Notes: generated by a model not told the origin, from the letters alone. Shown: positions 1 through 8,865, counted from the stretch's first letter. The stretch: 64,000 nucleotides of DNA from Stenotrophomonas sp. ESTM1D_MKCIP4_1 (GCF_003086895.1 NZ_CP026004.1:3384731-3448730), one strand, 5' to 3'. Numbers and translations: made by a program.

Positions 1-26
1 CGTTCCTGCAGACCCTGTAACGGTGG

Positions 27-1379
27 TCAGCCGCCGGCGGGCGGCGCGGCAACCGGCTTCGACGGCAGCAATGGCGCCGCCGCCGCAACGGCTACCGGGC
101 AACCGTAGGTACCGGCTACGTCCACATACAGGCTGTAGCGCTGGGTCGCGGCAACGCCCACGCGCCAGTCCGGGTTGAACAGGGGATTCGGCCCCGGTGC
201 CAGGCCCATGTCCAACGGCAGGTTCAGTACTTCCCCGCCGATCATCACCGGTGTCGTGACCTCGATGTACTCGATGTCTTCGCTGCCTTCGGTGGTGATC
301 ACGTTCTTGCGCCGCACGGCTGACGCTGGCGGCCGGGAAGGCAGCACGCCACGCGCCTGGAAGGCGCCGTTGAAGCCGGTGTCCACCTTGACCAGCACGT
401 TCTGCTTGCCGGCGCGGATCGGATAACGGACATCGTACGCATCACCCCACAGCGTCGACAGCGTGGCCATCCGCCGCGTGCACGGCACCGGGGTGGACGC
501 GGCCTGGATCACCAGCGCGTCCTTGTTGATGCGCACCCGGCCCAGCGCGCGCAGCACGTCCAGACCGATGCGAGGCAGGTCGTCCTGGCCCAGCACCGCG
601 AACGAGACATCGCGCACCGCCACGCCGCCGATGTCCAGCTCGACCGGTGCCGCCAGCGCATACAGCTGGCCGGGCTTGCCATCGACCGCCATGAAACCTT
701 CGGTGAGCTTCAGCCCCAGCTCGGCCGCCAGCGCACGCCCGATGCGCGAGTGCGCCGCGCCGCTGTCCAGATGCACGCGCAGCTCGCGCTCACCGGCCGC
801 AGCGCGCAGTTTCAAGCTGAGCGTCGGCAGTTCGTTGTTCAACTGCAGGGGCACACTGATGTCACTGCCAGGTGCCTGCGCCACCATGGCGTTGCGCGGC
901 CAGGCGGTAAACCGCTCGAAATGCGGTTCGCTGATGCCGGCCAGATGGATGTCGCCCACCTGGCCTTTCAGCATCGGCCGGATATCACGCTCCAGCAGCG
1001 TACGAACCTGCAGCATCTGCGTTGCCCACCCGGCGATATCGCCCTGCAGGAGCAGATTGCCGGCCAGGGTGGCCGAACACAGGTACTCGACCCCTTTCAC
1101 ACTGTCGGCCGGTTCACTGGCCACGCCTTTCAGGCACTCCTGGGCCGCCAGGCTGGAGCGGTCCAGCTCACCGCGCACGCGGTAGAAACCGGCCTGGCCC
1201 AGCTTGCCTTTCACCCCCGGCATCCTGCCCAAGGTCTGAAGTCTGCCCAGTTCGGCAAGGCGCACGCCGCGGGTGTAGCCATAGGGGTCGTTCAATTCGC
1301 CATCGCGCGTGTCCACGGTCGCAGCCGATGCCACTGCCGTGGCGAACAACGCACTCACTCCCAACCACACTGGATGCAT
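27..1379 (-). CDS. Secreted retropepsin-like aspartic protease-fold protein
   Basis: The 450-residue product begins with a Sec signal peptide (about residues 1-20, hydrophobic core then AVASAA) and should be exported to the periplasm. It carries two aspartyl-protease signatures: DSGA at 205-208, followed by a hydrophobic IGLDVL stretch near 271-276, and a second DTG at 333-335 (VKVDTGF). This fits a single chain of two retropepsin-like lobes, each giving one catalytic aspartate. The region before residue 180 has no recognisable domain. An AGGAG lies upstream of the ATG, which supports the start. Substrate and role are unknown. The fold family is inferred from the motifs, and activity is not certain because the first lobe has DSG rather than DTG. 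Confidence 0.75.
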   Translation of the reverse strand: MHPVWLGVSALFATAVASAATVDTRDGELNDPYGYTRGVRLAELGRLQTLGRMPGVKGKLGQAGFYRVRGELDRSSLAAQECLKGVASEPADSVKGVEYLCSATLAGNLLLQGDIAGWATQMLQVRTLLERDIRPMLKGQVGDIHLAGISEPHFERFTAWPRNAMVAQAPGSDISVPLQLNNELPTLSLKLRAAAGERELRVHLDSGAAHSRIGRALAAELGLKLTEGFMAVDGKPGQLYALAAPVELDIGGVAVRDVSFAVLGQDDLPRIGLDVLRALGRVRINKDALVIQAASTPVPCTRRMATLSTLWGDAYDVRYPIRAGKQNVLVKVDTGFNGAFQARGVLPSRPPASAVRRKNVITTEGSEDIEYIEVTTPVMIGGEVLNLPLDMGLAPGPNPLFNPDWRVGVAATQRYSLYVDVAGTYGCPVAVAAAAPLLPSKPVAAPPAGG

Positions 1380-1446
1380 CGAGGTTACTCCTGTCTACCC
1401 GATCCCGACCCTACCACGCTGGCGATGACATCTTCCGCTGTGGCGA

Positions 1447-2271
1447 TCAGCCGCGTGTGATCGAACTGCGGATCGCGCGCAGTTGCTGCTTCACCGCACG
1501 CTCCTGCGTGGCATCCATGCGCAGCAGGGCCTTCTGCCCCACCGATCGCGACTGCAGATCGGGATCGGCGAAGCGATAGCGGCCACGCTCATCACGTGCC
1601 ACCGCGATCGGCCGCGCCGGTTCCGGGGTTTCCAGCAGATGATCGATCACCGCCACCAGGCGGTCGTTGAAGTAGCCCTGCGGCCGCCCGAGGTCGACGT
1701 AGGCCTGCTGGATGAGCGGATAGAAGCGCTTGTACGCCGTGCCCGCGGCAGCGGGGTCAAGCGCGGTGAACGCCTGCACATAGGGCGCGTAGCGCGCCGC
1801 GTTGCCTGCGGCGATCTGCTCGCCGTTCTCGCCGGCTTCCACCTGCAGGCCGCCGGGCAGCGGCCGCGTGGCCAGGGCCGACGGCGGCACGCTGGTCTTG
1901 TCCAGGTTGTCGACGTGAGTGACCAGGCGTTGGATCAGGTGGTCACGCAGCAGCAGCGCCAGTCCACTTTCGCCCTGGAACAGGCCACTCAGCGCGGTCC
2001 ATGCTGCGGTATCGCTGTCTTCCATCTTCGGCAATGCCGGATCGGCAGCGGCGTCGGTGTCCAGCGGATGCTGGATGGCCGGTGTCGTGGCGGCCGGTTC
2101 AGCGGCCGGTGCCGGCGGTGGCGCAGCGGCCGACGGTTGTGCAGCCTGGGTTGGCACCTCCACGCGATCGGCCAGACCCTGCCACTGATCGCGGAACAAC
2201 CACGCGCCCGCACCGCCCACCACCACCACACCCAGTACCCAGGGCCACACCGCCTTTCCACTTTTCTGCAT
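1447..2271 (-). CDS. DUF3014 domain-containing membrane-anchored protein
   Basis: The product has 274 residues. An N-terminal transmembrane anchor (WPWVLGVVVVGGAGAWLF, about 9-26) is followed by a Pro/Ala-rich linker (about 40-70) and a soluble periplasmic domain. The conserved pattern in that domain (LLRDHLIQRLV, then FTALDPAAAGTAYKRFYPLIQQAYVDLG) matches my knowledge of DUF3014 proteins of proteobacteria. No enzymatic motif is visible. It lies just downstream of and co-directional with the GST-divergent spacer and upstream of the aspartic-protease-like gene (67-bp gap), so the two may be co-transcribed. Function is unknown. Confidence 0.8.
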   Translation of the reverse strand: MQKSGKAVWPWVLGVVVVGGAGAWLFRDQWQGLADRVEVPTQAAQPSAAAPPPAPAAEPAATTPAIQHPLDTDAAADPALPKMEDSDTAAWTALSGLFQGESGLALLLRDHLIQRLVTHVDNLDKTSVPPSALATRPLPGGLQVEAGENGEQIAAGNAARYAPYVQAFTALDPAAAGTAYKRFYPLIQQAYVDLGRPQGYFNDRLVAVIDHLLETPEPARPIAVARDERGRYRFADPDLQSRSVGQKALLRMDATQERAVKQQLRAIRSSITRG

Positions 2272-2435
2272 GACGCAGTACCTCGCTTTTCACGTGCACG
2301 ACCCGAGTATGACCCGCTTCACTGCAGGCGGTTCCCCCGCTGTTTGGCCTGCGTTGTGCTTGGCATGAACGCCATGCTCACGCCTGCTTTGCGTGCGACC
2401 CGCGAGGCTGCAGGAAATTCTTCGCGGAGATCGAC

Positions 2436-3146
2436 ATGCACTACGCGCTGTATTACTGGACCGGCATCCAGGGCCGTGGCGAGTTCGTGCGGCTGGCACT
2501 GGAAGATGCTGGTGCCGCGTACGAGGACATGGCACGCATCCATGGCGATGCAGTGATGGAGCCGTTCCTGCAGGGTCAGACCGAAGGCGGCCAACCCTTC
2601 GCACCTCCGTTCCTGAAAGCCGGACGCCAGGTAATCGCACAGGTCGCGGCGATCCTGGATTTCCTCGGCCCGACGCTGGATCTGGTGCCGCAGGCTGCTT
2701 CACGGCGGATGCAGGCCCTGCAGCTGCAGTTGACCATCGCCGATCTGGTGGCGGAAGTACACGACACCCACCATCCGATTGCCGCATCGAAGTACTACGA
2801 AGACCAGAAGGCCGAGGCCAAGGCGCGCGCCACGGCGATGCGCAGCGAGCGCCTGCCGAAGTTCCTTGGCTATTTCGAACAGGTGATCGAGGCCAATGGT
2901 GGCCGCCACCCACTGCGCGAGCATTCCTATGTGGATCTCTCGCTGTTCCAGCTGCTGAACGGGCTGGATTACATGTTCCCGAAGCGGATGCAGGCCTTGT
3001 CGCCCACCCTGCCCCTGCTGCGGGCGCTGCAGGAGCGGGTGTCGAAGCGGCCGAACATCGCCGCGTACCTGGCCTCGGAGCGGCGGCTGGCGTTCAACAC
3101 CAACGGCATCTTCCGCCATTACCCCGAGCTGGACGCAGAAAGGTAG
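2436..3146 (+). CDS. Glutathione S-transferase family protein
   Basis: The 236-residue cytosolic protein has an N-terminal thioredoxin-like half (HYALYYWTGIQGRGEFVRL, with Tyr near 6-7 as a candidate glutathione-activating residue) and an alpha-helical C-terminal half. This is the arrangement of sigma/pi-type bacterial GSTs that conjugate or reduce with glutathione. A GGAG five bases before the ATG supports the start. The stop codon TAG is formed by the GTAG head of a SMAG repeat at 3143, so the C-terminus (DAERstop) was probably set when the repeat arrived. It is divergent from the DUF3014 gene. The substrate cannot be predicted. Confidence 0.85.
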   Translation: MHYALYYWTGIQGRGEFVRLALEDAGAAYEDMARIHGDAVMEPFLQGQTEGGQPFAPPFLKAGRQVIAQVAAILDFLGPTLDLVPQAASRRMQALQLQLTIADLVAEVHDTHHPIAASKYYEDQKAEAKARATAMRSERLPKFLGYFEQVIEANGGRHPLREHSYVDLSLFQLLNGLDYMFPKRMQALSPTLPLLRALQERVSKRPNIAAYLASERRLAFNTNGIFRHYPELDAER

Positions 3147-3224
3147 TGCCGGCCGCTGGCCGGCAATCCCCTTGAACCCGACGCAGGTTGCAGATGCCGG
3201 CCAGCGGCCGGCACTACCTCGGAG
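3143..3224. repeat. Facing pair of SMAG (GTAG) palindromes
   Basis: Two copies of a GTAG-headed palindrome (GTAGTGCCGGCCGCTGGCC and onward) face each other, about 32 bp apart, between the convergent GST and NCS2 genes. The first GTAG contains the GST stop codon. A facing pair like this can fold into one long hairpin and is typical of REP elements at gene 3' ends. No T-run follows, so it is not a classic intrinsic terminator. Confidence 0.85.
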
Positions 3225-3229
3225 CGTGG

Positions 3230-4828
3230 TTAATCAACCAACGGCTTCACCGGCTGCTTCTGCAGTGACAGCAGCCCCAGCAGCACGGCCAGCGCCACGT
3301 AGGCACCCGCAAACTGCCAGCTGATGATGCGCGCCAGGCCCTGCAGATCCCACGGCAGGTAGATGCCACCGCGCGGGTCCACCGAGTGGATCAGGCCGAA
3401 CAGGGTCAGGCCGGCTGCCACCAGCAGGAAACCGCAGGCGCGGCGCAGTCGGCCGTCCACCATTGCCGAAACCGTGGCGATCCACAGCATCGACGTGATG
3501 ATGAAGCCGTTGCCCAGCGCGAAGATCACCGCCAGTTCCGGCAGGCCATGGCCATCCACCTGGGTCAGCAGCGCGCCCATCTGCTCGGCCGGTATCCAGC
3601 CCGGCGCCTTGATCGCCAGCAGGTAGGCCGCCGAGGGCAGGAAGCCCAGCACCATCGCACCGGCATGCTGGCGCGGGGTGGCCTGGAATGCCTGGGTGGT
3701 GATGTCGATGGACACGTACACGATGATCGGTGCCAGCACGGCCAGCGGCAGCCACTGCACCAGGCCGGAAATGATGCCGAGCATGCCGCCGATGCCGACG
3801 AACAGGCCGGTCAGCAGCGTGTAGCCGCTGCGTGCGCCCATGTGCTTGTACGCGGGCTGGCCGATGTAGGGCGTGGTCTGCGCAACACCGCCGCAGACAC
3901 CGGCCACCAGCGTGGCCACCGCTTCCACCAGCAGGATGTCGCGGGTGCGGTAGTCATCGCCTGCCGCACGTGCGCTCTCGGACACGTTGATGCCACCGAC
4001 CACCATCAGCAGGCCGAACGGCAGCAGCAGCGGCAGGTAGGTCATCGCCGTGGGCAGGCCATCGATGAAGCCCAGCGTGGGCAGCGGCAGTACCACCTGC
4101 GGCGGCACCCAAGCCGGAATGGCGAAGCCCGGCACACCCAGGCCGGCCAGGCCCAGCCCGTAATACAGCACGGTACCGAACACGAAGGCCAGCAGCACGC
4201 CCGGGCCACGAATCGGCAGCTTGCCCTTGGCGATCAGCACGTACAGCAGCAGGCCCAGCGTGGTGAAGCCGACCAGCGGCGAACGCAGCGTTTCCAGCAG
4301 CGGCAGCAGGCCCATCAGCACCAGTGCGATGCCGGCGATGGAGCCCAGCAGCGCGGCACGCGGCAGCGCGCGCGTCACCGCTTCGCCAAAGAAGGACAGG
4401 ATCAGCTTCAACACGCCCATGATGACCAGCGCGGCCATGCCCAGCTGCCAGGTGGCGATGGCTGCCGCGTGCGGGTCCATGCCCTGCTGCTTGAACGCCG
4501 CAAACGCAGGGCCGAGCACCAGCAGGGCCATGCCGATGCTGGTCGGTGCGTCCAGGCCCAGCGGCATGGCGGTGACATCGTCGCGGCCGGTGCGTGCCGC
4601 CAGGCGGCGCGCCATCAGGGTGTACAGCAGGTTGCCGACCAGCACGCCGAAGGCGGTACCCGGGAACATGCGGCCAAAGACCACGTCGGCGGGGAACTGG
4701 AAAATGCCGATGAGGGCCATGGCGATGAAGCCAAGGATGGAGAGGTTGTCGACGACCAGGCCGAAGAAGCCATTGAAGTCGCCAGCGACGAACCAGCGGC
4801 GTGACGCGGCGGGAGCGGGAGCGGACAT
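3230..4828 (-). CDS. NCS2-family purine/xanthine permease
   Basis: The 532-residue polytopic inner-membrane protein has about 12 hydrophobic segments and the signatures of the AGZA/NCS2 branch: FFGLVVDNLSILGF near the N-terminus, TAMPLGLDAPTS in the first re-entrant region, and GGINVSESARAAGDDY in the core. Members import nucleobases with protons or sodium; the exact substrate is not readable. The reading frame is open upstream to 5032. I chose the ATG at 4828 (MSAPAPA), immediately before the conserved region, because the upstream extension is low-complexity and runs into a repeat; no strong Shine-Dalgarno is present. It is convergent with the GST and probably monocistronic. Confidence 0.85.
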   Translation of the reverse strand: MSAPAPAASRRWFVAGDFNGFFGLVVDNLSILGFIAMALIGIFQFPADVVFGRMFPGTAFGVLVGNLLYTLMARRLAARTGRDDVTAMPLGLDAPTSIGMALLVLGPAFAAFKQQGMDPHAAAIATWQLGMAALVIMGVLKLILSFFGEAVTRALPRAALLGSIAGIALVLMGLLPLLETLRSPLVGFTTLGLLLYVLIAKGKLPIRGPGVLLAFVFGTVLYYGLGLAGLGVPGFAIPAWVPPQVVLPLPTLGFIDGLPTAMTYLPLLLPFGLLMVVGGINVSESARAAGDDYRTRDILLVEAVATLVAGVCGGVAQTTPYIGQPAYKHMGARSGYTLLTGLFVGIGGMLGIISGLVQWLPLAVLAPIIVYVSIDITTQAFQATPRQHAGAMVLGFLPSAAYLLAIKAPGWIPAEQMGALLTQVDGHGLPELAVIFALGNGFIITSMLWIATVSAMVDGRLRRACGFLLVAAGLTLFGLIHSVDPRGGIYLPWDLQGLARIISWQFAGAYVALAVLLGLLSLQKQPVKPLVD

Positions 4829-4970
4829 GGAAGGGGCGGTGGGGGTGGGGACCGCCGATGGTAGGCCCAGCGGGGCCTGGGCGCCAATTCCCGGGTGGAA
4901 TGATGGGTTCCAGCCAACGGGGGTGCCCCTCGTGTCTGGGTTGGTCGTCGGAGCGGGATCCGCGGCTGGG

Positions 4971-5070
4971 CCGGGCGGGTAGGCCGCGCAGGGGACGCTG
5001 CAAGTACGTCCCTGTAAGCTCGGTCGCCGCATCCATGCGGCTCACGCCCCTGCGCAACCTACCCGCCCGG
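4971..5070. repeat. ~100-bp long-hairpin element, copy 1
   Basis: Terminal arms of 24 bp (4971-4994 and 5047-5070) are inverted complements with two mismatches. They enclose a 52-bp core that includes GCAAGTACGTCCCTGTAAG and GCATCCATGC. The same core occurs inverted at 5340-5391 inside a second element. The arms differ in sequence from those of copy 2 yet pair with each other. Confidence 0.8.
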
Positions 5071-5149
5071 CCCCTCCTGGTTTCCTGCGCGCGGCAGCCA
5101 CGGAAGAGAATCAAAAGATCAAAAGCAAGAGCCGGTCGCTGCGCTCGGT

Positions 5150-5215
5150 CATCCACGCATGGCGTGGATCTACTGGTGAAACCGGGATCGGGTAGATCCA
5201 CGCCATGCGTGGATG
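5150..5215. repeat. Facing pair of SMAG elements
   Basis: An inverted copy (5150-5173) and a direct copy (5192-5215) of the GTAGATCCACGCCATGCG subtype sit head to head, 18 bp apart, in the spacer between poxB and the NCS2 gene. Each is itself a hairpin around the CATG centre. Confidence 0.9.
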
Positions 5216-5241
5216 AATCTCGCAGATATCGAAATCACTCC

Positions 5242-5280
5242 GGGGTCGGAGCCCGTTGCGCAGCAACGGGATCCGACCCC
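5242..5280. repeat. 40-bp GGGGTC palindrome, isolated copy
   Basis: Outer arms are GGGGTCGGAGCCC and GGGATCCGACCCC. The inner stem is GTTGC/GCAAC. It belongs to the dispersed family also found at 17.7, 28.1, 45.5, 47.9, 55.3, 57.9 and 61.4 kb. Confidence 0.85.
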
Positions 5281-5314
5281 ATGCCGTTTCAACAGCTCGC
5301 GGCCAACTGTCGAA

Positions 5315-5416
5315 GGCGGGGTGGGTCCGGTTGCGGGGGTGTCCGCGGCATGGATGCCGCGGCCAAGGCTACAAGGATGTACTTGCGCCGTCCCCCGCAA
5401 CCGGACCCACCCCGCC
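5315..5416. repeat. ~100-bp long-hairpin element, copy 2 (inverted core)
   Basis: Perfect 25-bp inverted arms lie at 5315-5339 and 5392-5416. An inner perfect 9-bp hairpin (CCGCGGCAT/ATGCCGCGG, 5343-5362) sits in a core that, on the minus strand, matches copy 1. Copies 1 and 2, the SMAG pair and the 40-bp palindrome occupy most of the 4829-5481 spacer, which holds no gene. Confidence 0.85.
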
Positions 5417-5481
5417 ATCGCTCAGGAAACCGGCTTCCGCTTTGGCTCTGGCCTCTGCGGGTGCAGGGCGCAGCCCTGCCC

Positions 5482-7200
5482 TCACTTCTTCAGGAAGTTG
5501 TCCACCAGCAGATGCTTCACGTCGTCGAAGCGGCCGTTCAACACCGCCTTGGCCGCATACAGCGCCGTGCCGGCCACCTGCTTGGCTTCGATCTGCGGCG
5601 GCATCACCAGCTCGGCGCGGCTGGTATGCACGTCCAGCAGCGCCGGACCGCGCTGGGACAGGAAATCCAGCACCGCCTCTTCCAGATCCTCGCTGCGGGT
5701 CACCGTGCGGCCGTGGAAACCGATCACCTCGGCAAGCCGGCCGAAGTCGGGATTCTTCAGGTCGGTGTAGTTGTCCAGCAGCCCTTCCACCTTCTGCTCC
5801 AGCTCGACGAAGTTCAGCGAGCCGTTGTTGAAGACCACGACCTTGATGGGCAGGTTTTCCTGCACGGCCGTCAGCAGATCGCCCAGCAGCATCGCCAGGC
5901 CACCATCACCGGACAGGGAAATCACCTGGCGGCTGGGGAACGCTTTCTGCAGGCCCAGCGCCTGCGGCATCGCATTGGCCATCGTCCCGTGCAGCAGGCT
6001 GGTCAAGGTGCGGCGGCGGCCATTCACGCGGATATGGCGCAGTACCCAGACCATCGGCGAGCCACCGTCGGCGGTGAACAGCGCATCGTCGCTGGCATGA
6101 CGGGACAGCAGCGCAGTGAGGTGCTGCGGGTGGATCAGTTCGCCCTCGCCGGCCTGCTCTTCCTGCTCGCGCTTCTGCAGGGCCTTGTCGCGGCGCGCGA
6201 TGCACTCGTCCAGGAACGTACTGTCTTCGCGGGGCGGCAGCAGCGGCAGCAGCGCATCGAGGGTGGGCGCAATGTCACCCACCAAGCCCAGATCCACAGG
6301 ATGGCGGCGCCCCAGGTGGCTGCCATCACGATCGACCTGGATGATGGTGGCCTTGTCCGGGTAGAACTGGCCCCAGGCAAAATCGGCACCGAGCAGCAGC
6401 AGGGTGTCGCACGCCATCAGCGTGTGGAAACCCGATTCGATGCCGAAGATGCCGGTCATGCCCATGTTGTAGGGGTTGTCCGGTTCGACGAAATCCTTCG
6501 CGCGCGACGTGTGGGCCACGGGCGCCTGCAATCGACGCGCCAGTTCAAGCAGCTGTGCGTGCGCGCCCTGGCAACCGGCGCCGGCATAGATACCGATACG
6601 CTTGCCCTGCCCCAGCAGTTCGGCGATGCGCTGCAGTTCGGCATCGGCCGGGCGCAGCACCGGCTGAGTGTAGTGCACCGAGAACGGCACATCGTGCTTC
6701 ACCTCGGCTTCGCTGATATCCGCCGGCAGGATCACCACTGCCACGCCACGTCGGCTGATGGCCGCCTGGCACGCCAGCGCCACCACGCGGCGGGCCTGTT
6801 CCGGGCTGTGCACCTGCTCGCAGAACACGCTGCAGCTGGCGTAGACCGACTTGAAATCCACTTCCTGCGGGAACTCCATGCCCAGTTCACTGGTGACGAT
6901 CTGGCTGGCGATCAGCACCAGCGGCGCGCGGTTGCGGTTGCTTTCAAAGATGCCATTGATGAAGTGCAGGCCACCCGGTCCACAGGAACCGGCGCACGCC
7001 GTGAGCTGGCCGCTCACCAATGAATCGGCACCAGCGGCGAAGGCGGCCACTTCCTCGTGCCGCACATGCACCCAGTCGATGTCACTACGGTGCATCGCAT
7101 CGGTCACGTGGTTCAAGGTGTCGCCCACGATGCCGTAACAGCGCCGTACGCCGGCCTGCTGCAGGGTTTCAACAACGATCTCGGCAACGCGCTTGCTCAT
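5482..7200 (-). CDS. poxB: Pyruvate dehydrogenase (ubiquinone), pyruvate oxidase
   Basis: This 572-residue ThDP- and FAD-dependent enzyme decarboxylates pyruvate to acetate and CO2 and passes electrons to ubiquinone at the membrane. In E. coli, PoxB serves mainly in stationary phase. The three domains are clear. The N-terminal PYR domain has the ThDP-activating Glu at 50 (VRHEE) and CAGSCGPGGLHFINGIFE. The central FAD domain has GIYAGAGCQGAHAQLLELA. The C-terminal PP domain has the ThDP motif GDGGLAML near 430 ending in NNGSLNF. The C-terminal tail (DDVKHLLVDNFLKK) resembles the lipid-binding end of PoxB. Full length for the family, monocistronic, with a repeat-rich 3' region. Confidence 0.93.
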   Translation of the reverse strand: MSKRVAEIVVETLQQAGVRRCYGIVGDTLNHVTDAMHRSDIDWVHVRHEEVAAFAAGADSLVSGQLTACAGSCGPGGLHFINGIFESNRNRAPLVLIASQIVTSELGMEFPQEVDFKSVYASCSVFCEQVHSPEQARRVVALACQAAISRRGVAVVILPADISEAEVKHDVPFSVHYTQPVLRPADAELQRIAELLGQGKRIGIYAGAGCQGAHAQLLELARRLQAPVAHTSRAKDFVEPDNPYNMGMTGIFGIESGFHTLMACDTLLLLGADFAWGQFYPDKATIIQVDRDGSHLGRRHPVDLGLVGDIAPTLDALLPLLPPREDSTFLDECIARRDKALQKREQEEQAGEGELIHPQHLTALLSRHASDDALFTADGGSPMVWVLRHIRVNGRRRTLTSLLHGTMANAMPQALGLQKAFPSRQVISLSGDGGLAMLLGDLLTAVQENLPIKVVVFNNGSLNFVELEQKVEGLLDNYTDLKNPDFGRLAEVIGFHGRTVTRSEDLEEAVLDFLSQRGPALLDVHTSRAELVMPPQIEAKQVAGTALYAAKAVLNGRFDDVKHLLVDNFLKK

Positions 7201-7311
7201 GGGAAAAGCCTTGCTTGGGGGGATGACCCCGAGGCTAGACCCGGCAAAGTGACGCTTCCGTGGGCATGGGCACGCTGCGCCCCATACATCGGTATAGGGC
7301 GCGCACGGTGT

Positions 7312-8172
7312 TCAGTTCACGTTGATCCAGCCCAGCACCGCGCCATGCGTTGCATTCTGGTAGCGCACCTGCACCCAGCCGTCGGCTGCATCGCGCAGTT
7401 CCACGCGATCGCCCTGCACCAGGTAACGCGAGGTGCGGGCCGCGCCCGGCCGCTGGAACAGGAACAGACGTGCCGGCCGCACGGTGGCCTGGATGCCCTG
7501 CACGGGGGCAGGGCCCGAGGGCGCGGCCAGACCATCGCCGATGGCACTGTCCAGCACGCGGCCCTGCGCATCGTAAGTGCGCCACACCGCCAGCGGTCCC
7601 CCTTCGCGGCTCTTGTCGACATCCAGCGCCGCATCGAAGGCATCGCCCAGCTGCAGCACATCCTCCGCACGGTACAGATAGAGCGTCTGGCCCGCGAACC
7701 GATACAGATCGGTGTACCACATCGGACCGCTGCGGCAGCTGCTGCTCAGTGTGCGCGTGGCGGCGTCGACGGTGAGGCCCATCAGGCTGCCGCAGTTGTC
7801 GCGCCCGTGGGTATCGGCCTCCAGCGCGCGGAATCCGCCGCTGGCCGCATCGAAGCGATAGACCGCCACTGCTTCGTTGACCATGCCGACCGACGCGCGC
7901 GCCACCAGTTCGGGGCGCCCATCGAAATCAATGTCTTCGGCTGACAACCGCGAGTTGCCATCGGCATCTGCGGCGCCCGGCAGTTCCAGGCGCCGGCCCC
8001 ACGGCGAGACACGCACGGCAATGCTGCCGCCCTCCATCACCTCGGCCTGCACCTGTACGCCCGGTGCCGGCGCAAAGCGCAGCGGACCCTCCGACTGCTC
8101 GGCCGCCTGCGCACCCGGCACCAGCAGGCCTGCCAGCAGCAGGCCCCACATCGCATCCCTGTGTTTCATCAT
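7312..8172 (-). CDS. Exported XAC2610-like protein with C-terminal SH3-like domain
   Basis: The 286-residue product has a Sec signal peptide (about 1-24, ending AQAA). The middle contains ADADGNSRLSAEDIDFDGRPEL, a calcium-loop or FG-GAP-like stretch of the kind seen in the XAC2610-related periplasmic family of xanthomonads. The last ~60 residues (RTSRYLVQGDRVELRD to WVQVRYQNA) look like a bacterial SH3 fold. Two adjacent ATG codons (8172, 8169) are possible starts. It is 33 bp downstream of the DUF3574 lipoprotein gene, probably in the same operon. Binding to cell wall or to lysozyme-like enzymes is possible but is inference from the family only. Confidence 0.65.
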   Translation of the reverse strand: MMKHRDAMWGLLLAGLLVPGAQAAEQSEGPLRFAPAPGVQVQAEVMEGGSIAVRVSPWGRRLELPGAADADGNSRLSAEDIDFDGRPELVARASVGMVNEAVAVYRFDAASGGFRALEADTHGRDNCGSLMGLTVDAATRTLSSSCRSGPMWYTDLYRFAGQTLYLYRAEDVLQLGDAFDAALDVDKSREGGPLAVWRTYDAQGRVLDSAIGDGLAAPSGPAPVQGIQATVRPARLFLFQRPGAARTSRYLVQGDRVELRDAADGWVQVRYQNATHGAVLGWINVN

Positions 8173-8205
8173 TGCCGCCTGTGGCGCCGCCCTGGCGCCT
8201 TCAGG

Positions 8206-8682
8206 TCAGAACGATACGTCAACCGCCTGCCGCGACCACAACACGGACTGGTGCCTGGTCTGCTGCTTCCACGCCAAGCGGATGGCTTCAATGTCGGCGC
8301 GGCGCTGCGGGCTGTCCTCGTGCAGCACCACCAGCACCTTGGTGCGCAGGCGGTTGGGCGAGGCATCACCACGGAACAGCCACTGGCCGTACGCATCGAA
8401 CACGGTCAGGCCATCGGGAAAGCGCGGGGTCACTTCCTTGTCCAGGAACGCGCGCCACTGCGCCTCGCTGATGGTGTCCGCCTGCGGACGATCGCCCGCG
8501 CCCTGCTCTTCGCCCACGCCGAAGTACAGCTCGCTGCGCACCCAGCCCGTGCCATTGGACGGCCGCGCGGCATCGCCCTGCATCTCGGCGGTGGTGGCAT
8601 AGGCGCCGGGCGCCTTGGAGGACAGGCTGGCGCAGCCGCTGGTGGCCAGCAGCACGGCGAAGATCAGGCCAAGGTGTTTCAT
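8206..8682 (-). CDS. DUF3574 lipoprotein
   Basis: The 158-residue product has a lipoprotein signal with lipobox ATSGC (Cys at about 17), so it is probably anchored in the envelope. The mature part has the DUF3574 pattern: WRAFLDKEVTPRFPDGLTV, FDAYGQWLF, then TKVLVVLHED and a helix with the invariant-looking SVLW. The frame is open upstream to 8775, but the ATG at 8682 is followed immediately by the signal peptide and has GGAG about 11 bases ahead. Function unknown. Probably co-transcribed with the XAC2610-like gene. Confidence 0.8.
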   Translation of the reverse strand: MKHLGLIFAVLLATSGCASLSSKAPGAYATTAEMQGDAARPSNGTGWVRSELYFGVGEEQGAGDRPQADTISEAQWRAFLDKEVTPRFPDGLTVFDAYGQWLFRGDASPNRLRTKVLVVLHEDSPQRRADIEAIRLAWKQQTRHQSVLWSRQAVDVSF

Positions 8683-8855
8683 GGGGGACAGCACTCCGGG
8701 GAAGGGGGAAAAGCACGACGAAGGGGCACGGAGGGTACACCTGCGTTTCGGTTGCGGTTGCAACCAATCGCTCATGCCACACGGGCATCAGCTGATGCGA
8801 TCAGAAGCGGGGCTTGCGTCACACCCCCTCCTCACGCCAAGATAATATATCGCTT

Positions 8856-8865
8856 CATCCGGATG
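8856..8865. promoter_or_regulatory. Short perfect palindrome before TonB-receptor gene
   Basis: CATCCGGATG is a perfect 10-bp palindrome directly downstream of the AT-rich GATAATATAT (8841-8850), about 60 bp before the receptor start codon. It may be an operator at the promoter. Short enough to occur by chance. Confidence 0.25.

Noticed and set aside
4829..5481. Reading frames crossing the poxB-NCS2 spacer, including upstream extensions of the NCS2 gene
   Set aside because: They are made of translated repeat DNA (hairpin elements and SMAG) and have no conserved protein pattern.
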